From NCBI RefSeq assembly GCF_002056795.1, contig NZ_CP020104.1, positions 1,933,001-1,997,000 of the forward strand: 64,000 nucleotides of DNA, written 5' to 3'. The notes beneath the pieces were generated by a model. That model made no database searches, was not told the origin of the DNA, and worked only from the letters and a program-made list of their open reading frames with translations. A program made the position numbers and the translations under genes. Positions 1-9,687 of the stretch are shown piece by piece. The stretch is from Spirosoma aerolatum (GTDB lineage: Bacteria; Bacteroidota; Bacteroidia; Cytophagales; Spirosomataceae). Positions within the stretch are counted from its first letter, which is position 1. Each line of letters starts with the position of its first letter.

Positions 1-3000
1 ATATACGCAGCCGATTCATGTTGATCTTGTTGAGGATCGTCGAGGGCAGCGTATACCCCAGGGTCAGGTACTGCATCCGGGCATACGAACCGTTCTCTAC
101 GTAGTAGGAGTTGGGCTGGGTGTTGGTGCTGAAGTTCGACGCACTCTCGAAAATGGGCACCGTTGTGTTCGTATGATCTGGCAACCATGAATCTTTTACC
201 CGAGCACTAACAGCCGCCCCCGTGAAGGAGGGATAGAAATCGGTGAACCAACGCTGGTTATTGAAGATCTTGTTGCCCAGCGAGGTGTACAGGTTAGTGT
301 TCAGATCGAAGCCTTTGTACTTCAGCGTCAGGGTGATACTACCTGTCATTTTCGGAATCGGGCTGCCCAGATACTGTCGGTCATCAGCCGTGATCTTGCC
401 ATCCCCGTTGGTGTCGGCATAGCGGAACCGACCTGGACCCGCGCCTTCCTGGGTGGGAGCAGCGGCCACTTCTTCCTTGCTGTTGAACAGACCGATCACT
501 TTGTAGCCGTAGAACGACGACAGATCATGACCCGGCTCGTTGCGTACTACGTTGCCACTCAGACGCGTACCCCCGCCGTAGAAGTAAGGCACCAGCGGGT
601 CAATGGATATGATCTTGTTGTTGAGCAAACCGGCAATGGCCGTCACTTCGTAGCTCAGATCGCTGTTGATGTTGCCCCGGTTGGTGACCAGGATGTCGAT
701 CCCTTCGTTACGCATGCTGGCCAGGTTTTTGAATGGGGCCCCTGAACGAACGCCTACTACACCGGGCAGAGCCAGTTGGTAGAGCAGGTCTTTGGTATCC
801 CGGCGCCAGAAGTCGAGCACGACTTCGAGTTTGTTGTTGAAGAAGGCTCCGTCGATACCGATGTTGCTGGTCACGTTAGTTTCCCACTTAGCCGAAGCAT
901 TTCCAATCTGAGTACGATAGAAACCAGAAGCAATTGTATTGTTGGTTCCATTGATATCATATCCCTGACTAGCATCACCACCATATAAATTGTACTGGTT
1001 GGTGGCACTTAGGAAGTTGGAGTTACCCATGGTACCGTATCCACCGCGAATTTTCAGGTCAGATACCCAGGGCAGATTCTTCATGAAGTCTTCGGATGAC
1101 AAACGCCAGGCGGCCGACACGGCTGGGAAAACCCCGTACCGATTTGAGGCCGCGAATTGCGATGAACCATCCCGGCGAACAACGCCTGTAATGATATATT
1201 TATCATTGTAGGTGTAGCGTACCTGACCAAACAGCGAGTAGAACTTGTTTCCCAGGCTGTAACCACTACCGACCTGCCGGGTAGCCCCTGGTGTGGTGGT
1301 GCTGATGGTTACGTAGTTGGGGTCGGTCGAGAAGGGGTTTTGGCCAGAACCAAAAATATTCCGTCCGGCTCCTGTATTGAGGGCTTCGATACCGGCCAGG
1401 GCGTCGATGTCATGGATACCAAACTTCTGCTTGAAGTGAGCGGTGTTGGTAAACGTCCAGGTTAAGCCGTAGCCAGATCCTTCGCTGTAGGTATAGGTGG
1501 TGTTGTTTTCCGAGTTCTCATACTGCACCCGACCATAGCTATTATAATAATTGGTGTAATAGGCACCCCCCAAGCTGCTGCGCAGGGTCAGGGATGGAAT
1601 CACATCATACTCCAGGTAGGCATTACCGAATCCGAAAATATTGAAGTTACTATCGTTAGCCCGTTGTTGGCGATCGGCAACTGCATTGTGAGGGTTGTTG
1701 AAACCCGGAGCAGCTGTACCGGCATACCCTCCAAAGGAGTTATACACCGGAATAATAGGAGGAGTACGGAAGGCCGTTAACACCTCGTTTTCGTCGGATG
1801 ATGAAGACGAGTTGTTGTTGGTCGAGTTACCCAGAATACTACCAACGCCACCCAGAGTGCCTTTGGTGCGGATATACGCTAATTGGAAGTTTTCGCCAAA
1901 GCGGAGTTTCTTGGTGATGTCGAACTCAGTGTTGGCCCGTAGCGTGTAGCGCGAGTAATCGTTATAAATAACGATACCCGCCTGCCGCTGCATACCCAGC
2001 GCTACATAGAACCGGCTCGATTCGGTACCGCCCGAAAAACCAATGTTGTGCCGCATCAGCGGAGCCACCCGGGTGATCTCTTTGTACCAGTTGGTACCCG
2101 CTTTGTTGGCTGGAATGACGTTATAGATCGCCCCGTTGGCTGGGTTGACGTTGTACTTGGCTGCTTCTGCGGTCAGATCCACCTGCGAAGCCGATAAGCC
2201 CGAACGGCTACCCACCAGCAGATAATCCGGTAACACCGGCGTAGCCCCTTCCCCATACTGACCTCCGGCTAAGCCTTTGAAATCGTTGGTGGGGTAGGTG
2301 CCCTGATAAATGTCATTCTTACGAGCCTGCCAGGTCCAGTCAGCCTGCTCCTGGGGGTTGAGGATCGGCAGGCTCTTGCCTGGATCGGTAGCTCCAAAAA
2401 GACCATCGTAGCTTACGCTCAGCTTTTGAGCCCGACGCTGGCCTTTGCGGGTGGTGATAACGATCACCCCGGAAGCGGCCCGGGCTCCATAGATCGAAGC
2501 CGAAGCGGCATCTTTCAGGACGGTGGTCGTTTCGATATCATCAGGCGCCAGGAAGGATGTTGTTTGAACGGGTACGCCATCGACCACATAAAGTGGCTGG
2601 TTACCCCCGAACGAACCAAAGCCCCGAACCCGAACCTGGGACGAAGTACCTGGCTGTCCGTTGGTGATGACGGTGACCCCGGCTACCCGACCCTGCAATT
2701 GCTGTTCGACGTTGGTGGAAGGAACGACCTTTAACTGAGCGGGTTTAACGGTGGAAACGGCTCCGGTCACATCCCGACGGTTTTCGGTGGAGTACCCGGT
2801 AACGACGACTTCGCTCAGCGCGGTGGCTTCGTCTTCGAGACGGACGCTCAGGCTGCTTTGATTGCCCACATTGACTTCCTGGGTTTTGAAGCCGATGGCC
2901 GAGATTACCAGTACGGGATCTGCCCCTCTGACATTCAACGAGAAGTTACCGTTGGCGTCGGAAGAGGTTCCGACCTGGGTCCCTTTCAGGACGATGTTGG

Positions 3001-3136
3001 CTCCGGGTACGGCTCCATCCGACCCCGTGATTGTTCCCGTCACCCGACGGTCTTGGGCTGAAGCATGGAGGCTCCAAAGCAGCAGGACTGCACCCAGAAA
3101 AGCGGTCTGCAGAAACCTGTAGAACGATGCTTTCAT
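1..3136 (-). CDS. SusC/RagA family TonB-linked outer membrane receptor, C-terminus outside the window
   Basis: TonB-dependent outer membrane importer of the SusC/RagA family, which takes up oligosaccharides or peptides together with a SusD-like lipoprotein. Reading from the ATG at 3136, the frame is open for 1045 codons to the window edge. A signal peptide (about residues 1-27, ending LHASAQ) is followed by a CarboxypepD_reg-like domain (about 30-105), the family hallmark ALSEVVVTGYST, a plug domain with YVVDGVPV and ASIYGARAASGVIVITTRKG, then the beta-barrel. The last visible residues, NRLRI, precede the final strands, so only about 40-60 residues should be missing. A susD partner would lie just left of the window. 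The substrate cannot be read from the sequence. Confidence 0.95.
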   Translation of the reverse strand, partial: MKASFYRFLQTAFLGAVLLLWSLHASAQDRRVTGTITGSDGAVPGANIVLKGTQVGTSSDANGNFSLNVRGADPVLVISAIGFKTQEVNVGNQSSLSVRLEDEATALSEVVVTGYSTENRRDVTGAVSTVKPAQLKVVPSTNVEQQLQGRVAGVTVITNGQPGTSSQVRVRGFGSFGGNQPLYVVDGVPVQTTSFLAPDDIETTTVLKDAASASIYGARAASGVIVITTRKGQRRAQKLSVSYDGLFGATDPGKSLPILNPQEQADWTWQARKNDIYQGTYPTNDFKGLAGGQYGEGATPVLPDYLLVGSRSGLSASQVDLTAEAAKYNVNPANGAIYNVIPANKAGTNWYKEITRVAPLMRHNIGFSGGTESSRFYVALGMQRQAGIVIYNDYSRYTLRANTEFDITKKLRFGENFQLAYIRTKGTLGGVGSILGNSTNNNSSSSSDENEVLTAFRTPPIIPVYNSFGGYAGTAAPGFNNPHNAVADRQQRANDSNFNIFGFGNAYLEYDVIPSLTLRSSLGGAYYTNYYNSYGRVQYENSENNTTYTYSEGSGYGLTWTFTNTAHFKQKFGIHDIDALAGIEALNTGAGRNIFGSGQNPFSTDPNYVTISTTTPGATRQVGSGYSLGNKFYSLFGQVRYTYNDKYIITGVVRRDGSSQFAASNRYGVFPAVSAAWRLSSEDFMKNLPWVSDLKIRGGYGTMGNSNFLSATNQYNLYGGDASQGYDINGTNNTIASGFYRTQIGNASAKWETNVTSNIGIDGAFFNNKLEVVLDFWRRDTKDLLYQLALPGVVGVRSGAPFKNLASMRNEGIDILVTNRGNINSDLSYEVTAIAGLLNNKIISIDPLVPYFYGGGTRLSGNVVRNEPGHDLSSFYGYKVIGLFNSKEEVAAAPTQEGAGPGRFRYADTNGDGKITADDRQYLGSPIPKMTGSITLTLKYKGFDLNTNLYTSLGNKIFNNQRWFTDFYPSFTGAAVSARVKDSWLPDHTNTTVPIFESASNFSTNTQPNSYYVENGSYARMQYLTLGYTLPSTILNKINMNRLRI

Positions 3137-3585
3137 GAAATTTAGGTTGGTTTGAAAAAAAATGAGTAAACACTTTACTGTTAAAGTAAGCGGACCAATA
3201 TTAAGTTGGTTAAATTATATTTCAAAAGGGGATCGTGATAATTCTATTTAAGAAATTGAATTAAAAAGGTGTAATTTATTGAAAAAATTAAATTAAATAT
3301 GGATTAATACATTGTTAATCAAATATTTACGCTATAAATTATGTTAATAAAATTAAGTTTTTTCTTGAAAATTAAATAGAAATTAAATTTGATTTTAACG
3401 GTAAACTTTTTGCCTTATTTCTCTATAAATTAGTCCCCGAATAACTAATTAAATTGACTTAAGAAATTTTAATTGAGTATATTTTTTTTAACGCACGTAA
3501 TAATACTCAGTTAAACTACTCAGGCATATTTAATTAAATTACTTAATAGATTTTAACTATTAAAAATTCTAACTCAACGTCCCAT
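3137..3585. other. AT-rich divergent intergenic region
   Basis: This 449-bp gap separates the leftward SusC gene from the rightward small Cys-rich gene and must hold promoters for both. It is much richer in A+T than its flanks, with many TTAAATT/AATTAA runs. I found no convincing TAnnTTTG minus-7 element or operator and no open reading frame. Confidence 0.6.
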
Positions 3586-3873
3586 ATGGATACTTATTAT
3601 TTTTATGCATACTATCGAAATCCGAAGGTTACTATTCATAAAGCAGCTTGTCGATTTTGTAATCAGGGTAAAGGCATGCAGCCTAACAAGTGTAGTTGTT
3701 CGACAGGGCGCTGGCGGGGAGGTTTTGCCAGCTTCGAACTGGCTTTAGAGGCCGCTCAGGAAATGGGTAAACGATTGGGTGTAGAGCCGACGTATTGTCA
3801 ACGGTGTCTTTCGGATATAGTTGACCTTTCTATGAAAGAAGAAGTTGGTTTAGAAACGGCTGCTTTTGAGTAA
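3586..3873 (+). CDS. Small Cys/His-rich protein, probable zinc ribbon-like, function unknown
   Basis: A 95-residue protein that I cannot assign to a characterised family. It has an ordered set of possible metal ligands: His19 with CRFC (residues 23-26), then CSC near 37-39, and a C-terminal CQRC at about 72-75. Between them is an aromatic segment (GRWRGGFASFELALEAAQEM) resembling the W-x-G-x-F-x-S-x-x-x-A pattern of short bacterial hypothetical proteins with CxxC pairs. No signal peptide or membrane segment is visible, so it is probably cytoplasmic. Its expression is likely monocistronic, because it has its own upstream AT-rich region and ends at a strong terminator. Zinc binding is inferred from Cys spacing only. 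Confidence 0.75.
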   Translation: MDTYYFYAYYRNPKVTIHKAACRFCNQGKGMQPNKCSCSTGRWRGGFASFELALEAAQEMGKRLGVEPTYCQRCLSDIVDLSMKEEVGLETAAFE

Positions 3874-3902
3874 GGATATTGTAGCAGATGTCAGTTCATA
3901 AG

Positions 3903-3946
3903 AAAAGGCCCTGTTTGCAGATAGATGACTGCAAACAGGGCCTTTT
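3903..3946. terminator. Bidirectional hairpin terminator between converging genes
   Basis: Perfect 18-bp inverted repeat (arms 3903-3920 and 3929-3946, loop ATAGATGA). Arms begin with AAAA and end with TTTT, so it works as an intrinsic terminator on both strands. It serves the small Cys-rich gene (+) and thioredoxin (-). Confidence 0.85.
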
Positions 3947-3965
3947 GTAAATAGATCATTATGGC

Positions 3966-4271
3966 TTAGCTGGCAAACTGCTTAACCAGGCCTTCCAGCG
4001 TATGTAAAGGCTGAACGCCCGACTGCCGCCAGACAATTTTCCCGTCTTTAAATAAAATCATGGTTGGAATACTGCGAATCTGATATTGCTGGGCGGCTGC
4101 CTGTGCTTTATCGACATCAATCTTCACAACCCGGACTTTATCGCCTGCCCGATCGGTGAGTTGCTTGAGGATAGGAGCCTGTTGTTTACAGGGGCCACAC
4201 CAGTCGGCATAGAAATCGACCAGCACGGGTTTATCGCCGTTGATCAGGTCTTTAAACGATTGCTTATTCAT
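3966..4271 (-). CDS. trxA: Thioredoxin
   Basis: Cytoplasmic thiol-disulfide oxidoreductase. The 101-residue length is that of a single thioredoxin fold with no signal peptide. The active site WCGPC is at residues 24-28, preceded by VLVDFYAD, and the cis-proline is in RSIPT (Pro69). The final GVQPLHTLEGLV corresponds to the usual C-terminal helix. It lies about 100 bp downstream of ribBA on the same strand, separated by a word-like inverted repeat, and ends at the hairpin 3903-3946. The ATG at 4271 is the natural start for the family. Confidence 0.95.
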   Translation of the reverse strand: MNKQSFKDLINGDKPVLVDFYADWCGPCKQQAPILKQLTDRAGDKVRVVKIDVDKAQAAAQQYQIRSIPTMILFKDGKIVWRQSGVQPLHTLEGLVKQFAS

Positions 4272-4282
4272 AGTGGTGTTGA

Positions 4283-4368
4283 TTTACGATTTTCGGTATT
4301 CAGTTTGCGATTTTCAGAGCCGGGCCGTAAAAGTCCGCTTCTTGCCAACGTAAACCGAAAACGCTAAA
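4283..4368. repeat. Weak word-like inverted repeat, ribBA-trxA gap
   Basis: Arms 4283-4303 and 4349-4368 match at about 14 of 20 positions, around a shared core TTTTCGGT. The words ATTTTCGGTATTCAG resemble the GTTTTCAG words of the perfect copy at 53736-53818, so I read this as a decayed member of the same class. The right arm ends just before the ribBA stop codon. Confidence 0.45.
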
Positions 4369-4374
4369 CTTGCC

Positions 4375-5682
4375 TTATTGTTCCTCATTCACCGGTTCGT
4401 TCAGAATGGTATGGCCCATTTTATCCCGTTTGGTTTGGAGATATCGTTTGTTGTGCGGGTTGGAGGGAATTTCGATGGGTACAGTGTCGACAATTTCAAG
4501 GCCATACCCCATCAAACCAGCCCGTTTCTTCGGATTGTTGGAAATTAGCCGCAGTTTGCGGATACCCAGGTCACGAAGAATCTGAGCGCCAACTCCATAA
4601 TCGCGGGCGTCCATAGGAAGTCCTAGTTCCAGGTTGGCTTCTACGGTATCGCGGCCCATTTCCTGAAGTTTATACGCCTTGAGTTTGTTCAGCAGGCCAA
4701 TACCCCGACCTTCCTGAAACATATACAGCACAACGCCTTTCCCTTCGGCTTCCACCATTTTCATAGCTTCGTGAAGCTGAGCACCGCAGTCGCAGCGGCA
4801 GGAGCCGAAGATGTCGCCGGTCACACAGGAAGAATGCACGCGTACCAGAACAGGTTCGTTAGGCTCCCAGCTGCCTTTAATGAGCGCCAGGTGTGTGTCG
4901 CCAGTGTTACTTTGTTTATAGGCAATCAGATCAAAATGGCCCCATTCAGTGGGCAGATCGACGCCAATTTCCCGGTGAATAAGTGTCTCAGTCTGGAGTC
5001 GGTATTCAATCAGATCCTGAATACTAATCAGTTTCATGTCGAAACGGTCGGCCATGACGCGCAATTGCGGTAAGCGGGCCATGGTTCCGTCTTCATTCAG
5101 AACCTCGATCAGTACACCGGCTGGCGAAAGACCAGCCAGCCGCGCCAGATCGATAGCCGCTTCGGTATGCCCCGATCGTCGAATCACACCACCTTCGGCC
5201 GCACGTAACGGAAATATATGACCAGGGCGCCCCAGATCGTCGGGTGTAATGGTTGGATCGACCAACGCCTGAATGGTTTTAGCCCTGTCGGAAGCCGAAA
5301 TACCGGTTGTACAACCATGACCTAATAAGTCGACCGAAACCGTAAATGGCGTGGTATGAACCGACGTATTGCTGGTAACCATCATATCCAGGCCCAGTTC
5401 ATTGCAGCGTTCCTGAGTAAGCGGAACACACATCAGTCCACGGGCTTCGCGGACCATAAAGTTGACCATCTCGGGCGTAACCATTTCGGCCGAACAGATC
5501 ATATCCCCTTCATTTTCGCGATCTTCATCGTCAACGACAATCACAATTTTACCCGCCTTAATATCCGCAACAGCCTCTTCGATAGTATTGAGTCGAATCG
5601 GTGTTGCGTCGGACGGGGATAACTCGTAGCCAGAGGCAGATTCTTGCTGTGTGGCGTCAGAGTTGGTACTATTATTGCTCAT
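4375..5682 (-). CDS. ribBA: Bifunctional 3,4-dihydroxy-2-butanone 4-phosphate synthase / GTP cyclohydrolase II
   Basis: Supplies both riboflavin precursors: the RibB half makes dihydroxybutanone phosphate from ribulose 5-phosphate, and the RibA half opens GTP. From the ATG at 5682 it has 435 residues. The RibB acidic motif [10 protein letters not shown] is at residues 51-60, followed by the RARGLMC-like segment ([11 protein letters not shown]) and the [10 protein letters not shown] region. The RibA half carries the zinc cysteines in [18 protein letters not shown] and the [13 protein letters not shown] loop. An in-frame GTG at 5760 would add 26 low-complexity residues; I prefer the ATG because the catalytic domain starts near residue 30 either way. 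Its 5' region is too short to hold an FMN riboswitch. Confidence 0.95.
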   Translation of the reverse strand: MSNNSTNSDATQQESASGYELSPSDATPIRLNTIEEAVADIKAGKIVIVVDDEDRENEGDMICSAEMVTPEMVNFMVREARGLMCVPLTQERCNELGLDMMVTSNTSVHTTPFTVSVDLLGHGCTTGISASDRAKTIQALVDPTITPDDLGRPGHIFPLRAAEGGVIRRSGHTEAAIDLARLAGLSPAGVLIEVLNEDGTMARLPQLRVMADRFDMKLISIQDLIEYRLQTETLIHREIGVDLPTEWGHFDLIAYKQSNTGDTHLALIKGSWEPNEPVLVRVHSSCVTGDIFGSCRCDCGAQLHEAMKMVEAEGKGVVLYMFQEGRGIGLLNKLKAYKLQEMGRDTVEANLELGLPMDARDYGVGAQILRDLGIRKLRLISNNPKKRAGLMGYGLEIVDTVPIEIPSNPHNKRYLQTKRDKMGHTILNEPVNEEQ

Positions 5683-5865
5683 CTTTTTTGGTCTATGCGT
5701 ATCAGTAAAACTATCTTTGGTAGTGCTTAGCCGGTCGCCTACTAGTTCAATGGGAGACACAGGCTCCTGTTTAATCGGAAAACTGAATTTTAGAAAGATA
5801 CGTTTCGCAGGATGCGAAAATGTCTGTTATTCCGTTTAAAGCATAGATGCGATAATTATATAAGA

Positions 5866-7893
5866 ATGCTAAAAAAGTTACCCTCTGTGCGAGTCTTACG
5901 ATTGTGGTTGATGGAGTCTGGGGTGAAAACCAAGGGATTGACTGGCTGGTTGAGCCTGGCCTTAGGCGTATACCTGCTACTGGGTAGCCCTCAGTTCGTA
6001 CGGGGGCAGAATGCCTGTGCTAACCCACGATTTCCGGGCGATTTTTCGGTTGATAAAGCAAAAGTATGCGTTGGTTCGTCGGTTAATATTGTAGGCGTGC
6101 CAGCCAACTTAATAAGCGCTCAATATAATTTTGAATACGATGGCAAGAGCACGATCGATAAAGTGACCCTTGCACCAACCAAAGCGCATACGTATTCGAC
6201 TCCCGGTTCATTTACAATTATTCAGAGCGGTGCCGGTAATGGTGCCGGTACGGGAACTATCTTCTGCAAAGAAGTAGTCGTATTGCCTGTGGATCAGGTA
6301 AGGTTTACAGTCAACATTTGTTCTGGACGTAGGGCCATTCTTGTGCCTGATGGCTCGACACTAGGTCAGTATGACAGCTATGAGATCCGATGGGGGGATG
6401 GAACCGTTGAGCGGAAAACCCGGGCTGAACTGACGAATCAACCCGCGCATACTTACAGCAACTCCAGCAATCAAGTACTTACCATCCAGCTTCAGGGAGT
6501 TTATAACCCTCCGGCCGATTGTAGGTCGACAACATCTGTGGCAACAATTAGCCTGATTGGCGCGGCCACACAGCCTACGATTTCGGCATTGAAAACTACC
6601 AGCGATAATTCAATAGATATTGACTATCAGGTTAGTACTGGGATCACGGTACAGCTTTATCAAAAGGTAAATGGGGCCTATGTATCGACTGGTAAAACCA
6701 GTACAGGCGGAGGTACATTTACCGTGCAGACCGACGCTAAACAGGTACAGTGTTTTCAAGTGGTTACTCAGGATGCCTGCAACAGTACCCCTGTAAAATC
6801 GGACGAAGTGTGTAGCCTGGTGCTTGATGCAAAAGCGGCCAATAAACAGAATGATTTAAGTTGGCAGGCCTATGCCGGTACGGCCACCCAATTTCGGTTT
6901 TATCGGATTCGGCGCAATGGTGCAGTAAATGGCCAGGTACCGAGTCGGACGACAACTACCTATGCCGATGCCAGTGACATCACCTGCGGTACGCAGTACT
7001 GCTACTCGCTTGAAGCTACGGTCGGTCCAACCACGATTACATCGCAACAGGTTTGTGTAAACGGAATCAATGATGGCACGCCAGGGGATATTGAGGGAGT
7101 TGTGGTATCCATTGAAAATAACAGGCCCCGGATTGTGGCCAATTTACCTGCCACCAGTTCTTCTTCCAGCTTTACTCTGGTCGTGAGCCGTGCTAGTGGT
7201 TCTTCGGGAACCTATCAGCAGGTTGGTACCATAGTGAATAAGAATTCCTTTGTGGATGCGAGCGCTGATCCGTCAGCTGGTTCATATTGCTATCAGGTAA
7301 GTTATCTAAGTGCCTGCGGACTGACATCAAAACCTTCGGAGCCGGTTTGTTCCGTATTCCTGACATCTAACTCGCCTAAAGGGATCGACTGGTCGGCCAC
7401 GTCGCCATTTACGCCCTCAACAATAGCTGAATACATTGTTGAAGTGATTGATTCGGTCAATAATACAAAACGAGAAATACGCGTAAGCTCAAACACCCAC
7501 CTCGATCTGACAGACGCCGATCTGGAATCGCAAACGCAAAAATACCGGGTTATTACAGCTTCATCGGACGGAACGGTTAGTTATTCGAACTTCTACACCT
7601 TCCGAAGTGAAGTTAAGATCTGGCTTCCTGATGCGTTTACACCGGATGGCGACGGGATGAACGAAGTGTTTCTGGCAAGAGGCATCTACCTTGACCAGTT
7701 CCGCATGACCATTTTCGATCGATGGGGCGAGGTCGTATTTACAACTACGGATAAACAGCAGGGTTGGGATGGTACCATAAATGGGCAGCGAGCGCTGGAG
7801 GGCCAGTACTTGTACCGTATTGAAGTGATTGATCAGACTAATCTGAAAACTGTCCGAACGGGGGGCGTACTGCTTGTTCGAAGTAAACGCTGA
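5866..7893 (+). CDS. T9SS-exported protein with PKD-like domains and type B (gliding motility) sorting domain
   Basis: A secreted or surface protein of about 675 residues. A hydrophobic signal segment (GWLSLALGVYLLLGSP) ends near FVRGQ. The body is a series of beta-sandwich domains: a PKD-like part containing AHTYSTPGSFTI and a later IRWGDGTVERK segment, then fibronectin-type-like repeats with periodic CYSLE/CYQVS cysteines. The last 85 residues are a CHU_C type B sorting domain, with LPDAFTPDGDGMNEVF, FDRWGEVVF and GWDGTINGQ. Such domains route proteins through the type IX secretion system. No catalytic domain is visible, so an adhesive or structural role is inferred. Start choice is uncertain: ATGs at 5866 and 5911 and an upstream in-frame 5812 are possible. 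Confidence 0.85.
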   Translation: MLKKLPSVRVLRLWLMESGVKTKGLTGWLSLALGVYLLLGSPQFVRGQNACANPRFPGDFSVDKAKVCVGSSVNIVGVPANLISAQYNFEYDGKSTIDKVTLAPTKAHTYSTPGSFTIIQSGAGNGAGTGTIFCKEVVVLPVDQVRFTVNICSGRRAILVPDGSTLGQYDSYEIRWGDGTVERKTRAELTNQPAHTYSNSSNQVLTIQLQGVYNPPADCRSTTSVATISLIGAATQPTISALKTTSDNSIDIDYQVSTGITVQLYQKVNGAYVSTGKTSTGGGTFTVQTDAKQVQCFQVVTQDACNSTPVKSDEVCSLVLDAKAANKQNDLSWQAYAGTATQFRFYRIRRNGAVNGQVPSRTTTTYADASDITCGTQYCYSLEATVGPTTITSQQVCVNGINDGTPGDIEGVVVSIENNRPRIVANLPATSSSSSFTLVVSRASGSSGTYQQVGTIVNKNSFVDASADPSAGSYCYQVSYLSACGLTSKPSEPVCSVFLTSNSPKGIDWSATSPFTPSTIAEYIVEVIDSVNNTKREIRVSSNTHLDLTDADLESQTQKYRVITASSDGTVSYSNFYTFRSEVKIWLPDAFTPDGDGMNEVFLARGIYLDQFRMTIFDRWGEVVFTTTDKQQGWDGTINGQRALEGQYLYRIEVIDQTNLKTVRTGGVLLVRSKR

Positions 7894-8230
7894 CAAAGAA
7901 GGCATCCAGACGATACAAAGCCTATCCTGTATAGAACGTACTTACGCGATTGCTCCCTGAGAGCTATACTTCTCCAGCCTTATCCGGCTTAACCAACACG
8001 TCATTAGCATTCTACGTCTGATCGGCAATTGACTATACTGAAACAAATCCGGATTGATCAGAGTAATCAGATAGCGCGTAGGTAATCTGTTTAAAATGGT
8101 CCGATTACTCCTGTTGCAAAATGTAAGAAGCAAACCGAATAAAAATGCCGGGTGAACCCAGTAAACGTTTTGCATGTTGCCAGAAGTGTGATATTTACAA
8201 ATAGAAGGTGGATTCTTTACTAGATACGAT
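7894..8230. other. Intergenic region upstream of ybaB
   Basis: This 337-bp stretch follows the T9SS protein and precedes ybaB on the same strand. It holds no supported gene. A 77-codon minus-strand frame at 7942-8175 has no recognisable features. It presumably contains the ybaB promoter, but I cannot fix its position. Confidence 0.5.
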
Positions 8231-8560
8231 ATGAATATGATGGATATGTTCGGGAAGATGAAAGAAGTTCAGTCCCGAATGAAAGACGCCCAGGAAACGC
8301 TTAGCGCAGTTACCGAAGTCGGTGAATCAGGGGCTGGATTGGTAAAAGTGACAGTGAACGGCCTAAAAAACGTTCTTAAAATAGAAATTGACCCTGATCT
8401 GATTAAGCCCGACGACCGCGAAATGCTACAGGATCTGGTCGTAGCGGCTACTAACAAGGCGATGGCCAATGTCGAGACGAAGTCCCGTGAACACCTCCGG
8501 AAAGCTACAGAAGGGTTACTGCCCAATATTCCCGGCCTGAATCTGGACGGGCTTATGTGA
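8231..8560 (+). CDS. ybaB: YbaB/EbfC nucleoid-associated protein
   Basis: A 109-residue member of the YbaB/EbfC family, small dimeric DNA-binding proteins often found near recR/dnaX. The sequence shows the family pattern: an N-terminal amphipathic helix (FGKMKEVQSRMKDAQETL), a beta-sheet core (GAGLVKVTVNGLKNVLKIEI), then the D-x-x-x-L-x-D-L-V-x-A-A-x-N-x-A helix at about residues 60-78 and a Gly/Leu-rich tail. Here the neighbours are unrelated to recombination. It is followed after 92 bp by a glycosyltransferase on the same strand. Confidence 0.93.
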   Translation: MNMMDMFGKMKEVQSRMKDAQETLSAVTEVGESGAGLVKVTVNGLKNVLKIEIDPDLIKPDDREMLQDLVVAATNKAMANVETKSREHLRKATEGLLPNIPGLNLDGLM

Positions 8561-8567
8561 GGAAGAG

Positions 8568-8648
8568 TTTGTAAGTTTGTCGTTCGTAGGTTGCTGTTGG
8601 TATAGGTCCTTGTTAACTATGACAAACGTCAAACTGCGGACGCAAACG
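8568..8648. repeat. Possible degenerate word-like inverted repeat
   Basis: The ybaB-glycosyltransferase gap contains repeated GTTTGTAAGTTTGTCGTTCG-type words, answered near the right end by their approximate complement (GACAAACGTCAAAC, then CGCAAACGTT). Pairing is poor. I list it because its position and vocabulary match the better copies in this window. Confidence 0.3.
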
Positions 8649-8652
8649 TTGA

Positions 8653-9687
8653 ATGGATTTGGATAGTCTTGCCATTGTTATTCTGAATTACAACGGTCAG
8701 CCGTTTTTAGCGAAGTTTCTGCCTAACGTATTGGCTCATGCCGACGGACATCCGGTTTATGTGGCAGATAGTGCATCTACGGATGGATCGGTCTCTTTTC
8801 TGCGAACTGCTTTCCCTACCGTTCGGGTAATCGAACTGCCTAAAAATGAAGGCTATGCCGGAGGGTATAACCGGGCTCTCGACCAGATTCGATCCGGCTA
8901 TGGAGGAGCTACTTATTATGTACTGCTCAATTCAGATATCGATGTGACCCCCAACTGGCTGTCGCCTGTGGTATCCTTATTTGATGCGAATCCAAAGCTG
9001 GCAGCCTGCCAACCCAAAATCCGGTCGTATAGCCAGCCCGACTTGTTTGAACACGCGGGTGCTGCCGGGGGCTTTATCGATTGGTTGGGTTATGTATTCT
9101 GTCGGGGTCGCGTTTTTGCAACCTTCGAGGCCGATCGGGGCCAATATGATGATAATAGCCCCGTATTCTGGGCAACAGGTGCCTGTCTGTTTGTCCGATC
9201 ATCCGTATTTCATCAAACCGGTGGATTCGATGCGGCTTTTTTTGCCCATATGGAAGAGATTGACTGGTGCTGGCGTGTTCAGCGGCTTGGCTATGCGGTT
9301 TGGACCTGTGGCCAATCGACTGTATACCATGTAGGTGGTGGGACACTTCATAAATCGAATCCCCACAAAACCTTTCTTAATTACCGGAACAGCCTGTTCA
9401 TGCTCTATAAAAACTGGCCCTCAGATGGTTGGTTATGGCCTAAAATCCTGCTACGGTTGATACTGGACGGCGTATCGTCGTTACTGTTCATGAAAGAGGG
9501 GCAATGGCCTGATGTATGGGCAATTTTGCGGGCGCACTTCGCTTTTTATGGTAAGCTACCAACCTTACACCGCCAACGAAACGAATTGAAGCGGCAACAG
9601 CTAAAAGAAGTTCAGGTATACCCCACTAGTATTGTGTGGCAATACTTCGCTAAAGGTAGAAAGACGTTTCAGGAGATATATGAATAA
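8653..9687 (+). CDS. Family 2 (GT-A) glycosyltransferase, rhamnosyltransferase-like
   Basis: A cytoplasmic GT-A enzyme of 344 residues that transfers a sugar from a nucleotide sugar, probably in polysaccharide or lipid-linked glycan assembly. Seen are the N-terminal strand LAIVILNYNGQ, DSASTDGS near residues 36-43, the metal-binding region LLNSDIDVTP near 98, and the acceptor-side motif GGFDAAFFAHMEEIDWCWR around residue 200. This order is typical of GT2 rhamnosyltransferase-like proteins. The C-terminal part has two hydrophobic amphipathic segments but no clear membrane anchor. Its TAA stop lies inside the left arm of the inverted repeat 9681-9770. Confidence 0.92.
   Translation: MDLDSLAIVILNYNGQPFLAKFLPNVLAHADGHPVYVADSASTDGSVSFLRTAFPTVRVIELPKNEGYAGGYNRALDQIRSGYGGATYYVLLNSDIDVTPNWLSPVVSLFDANPKLAACQPKIRSYSQPDLFEHAGAAGGFIDWLGYVFCRGRVFATFEADRGQYDDNSPVFWATGACLFVRSSVFHQTGGFDAAFFAHMEEIDWCWRVQRLGYAVWTCGQSTVYHVGGGTLHKSNPHKTFLNYRNSLFMLYKNWPSDGWLWPKILLRLILDGVSSLLFMKEGQWPDVWAILRAHFAFYGKLPTLHRQRNELKRQQLKEVQVYPTSIVWQYFAKGRKTFQEIYE

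Noticed and set aside
5683..5865. FMN riboswitch upstream of ribBA
   Set aside because: The leader is too short and the conserved RFN stems are not visible.
7942..8175. 77-codon minus-strand frame in the ybaB upstream gap
   Set aside because: No recognisable motif or neighbour logic, and no terminator or repeat boundary next to it.
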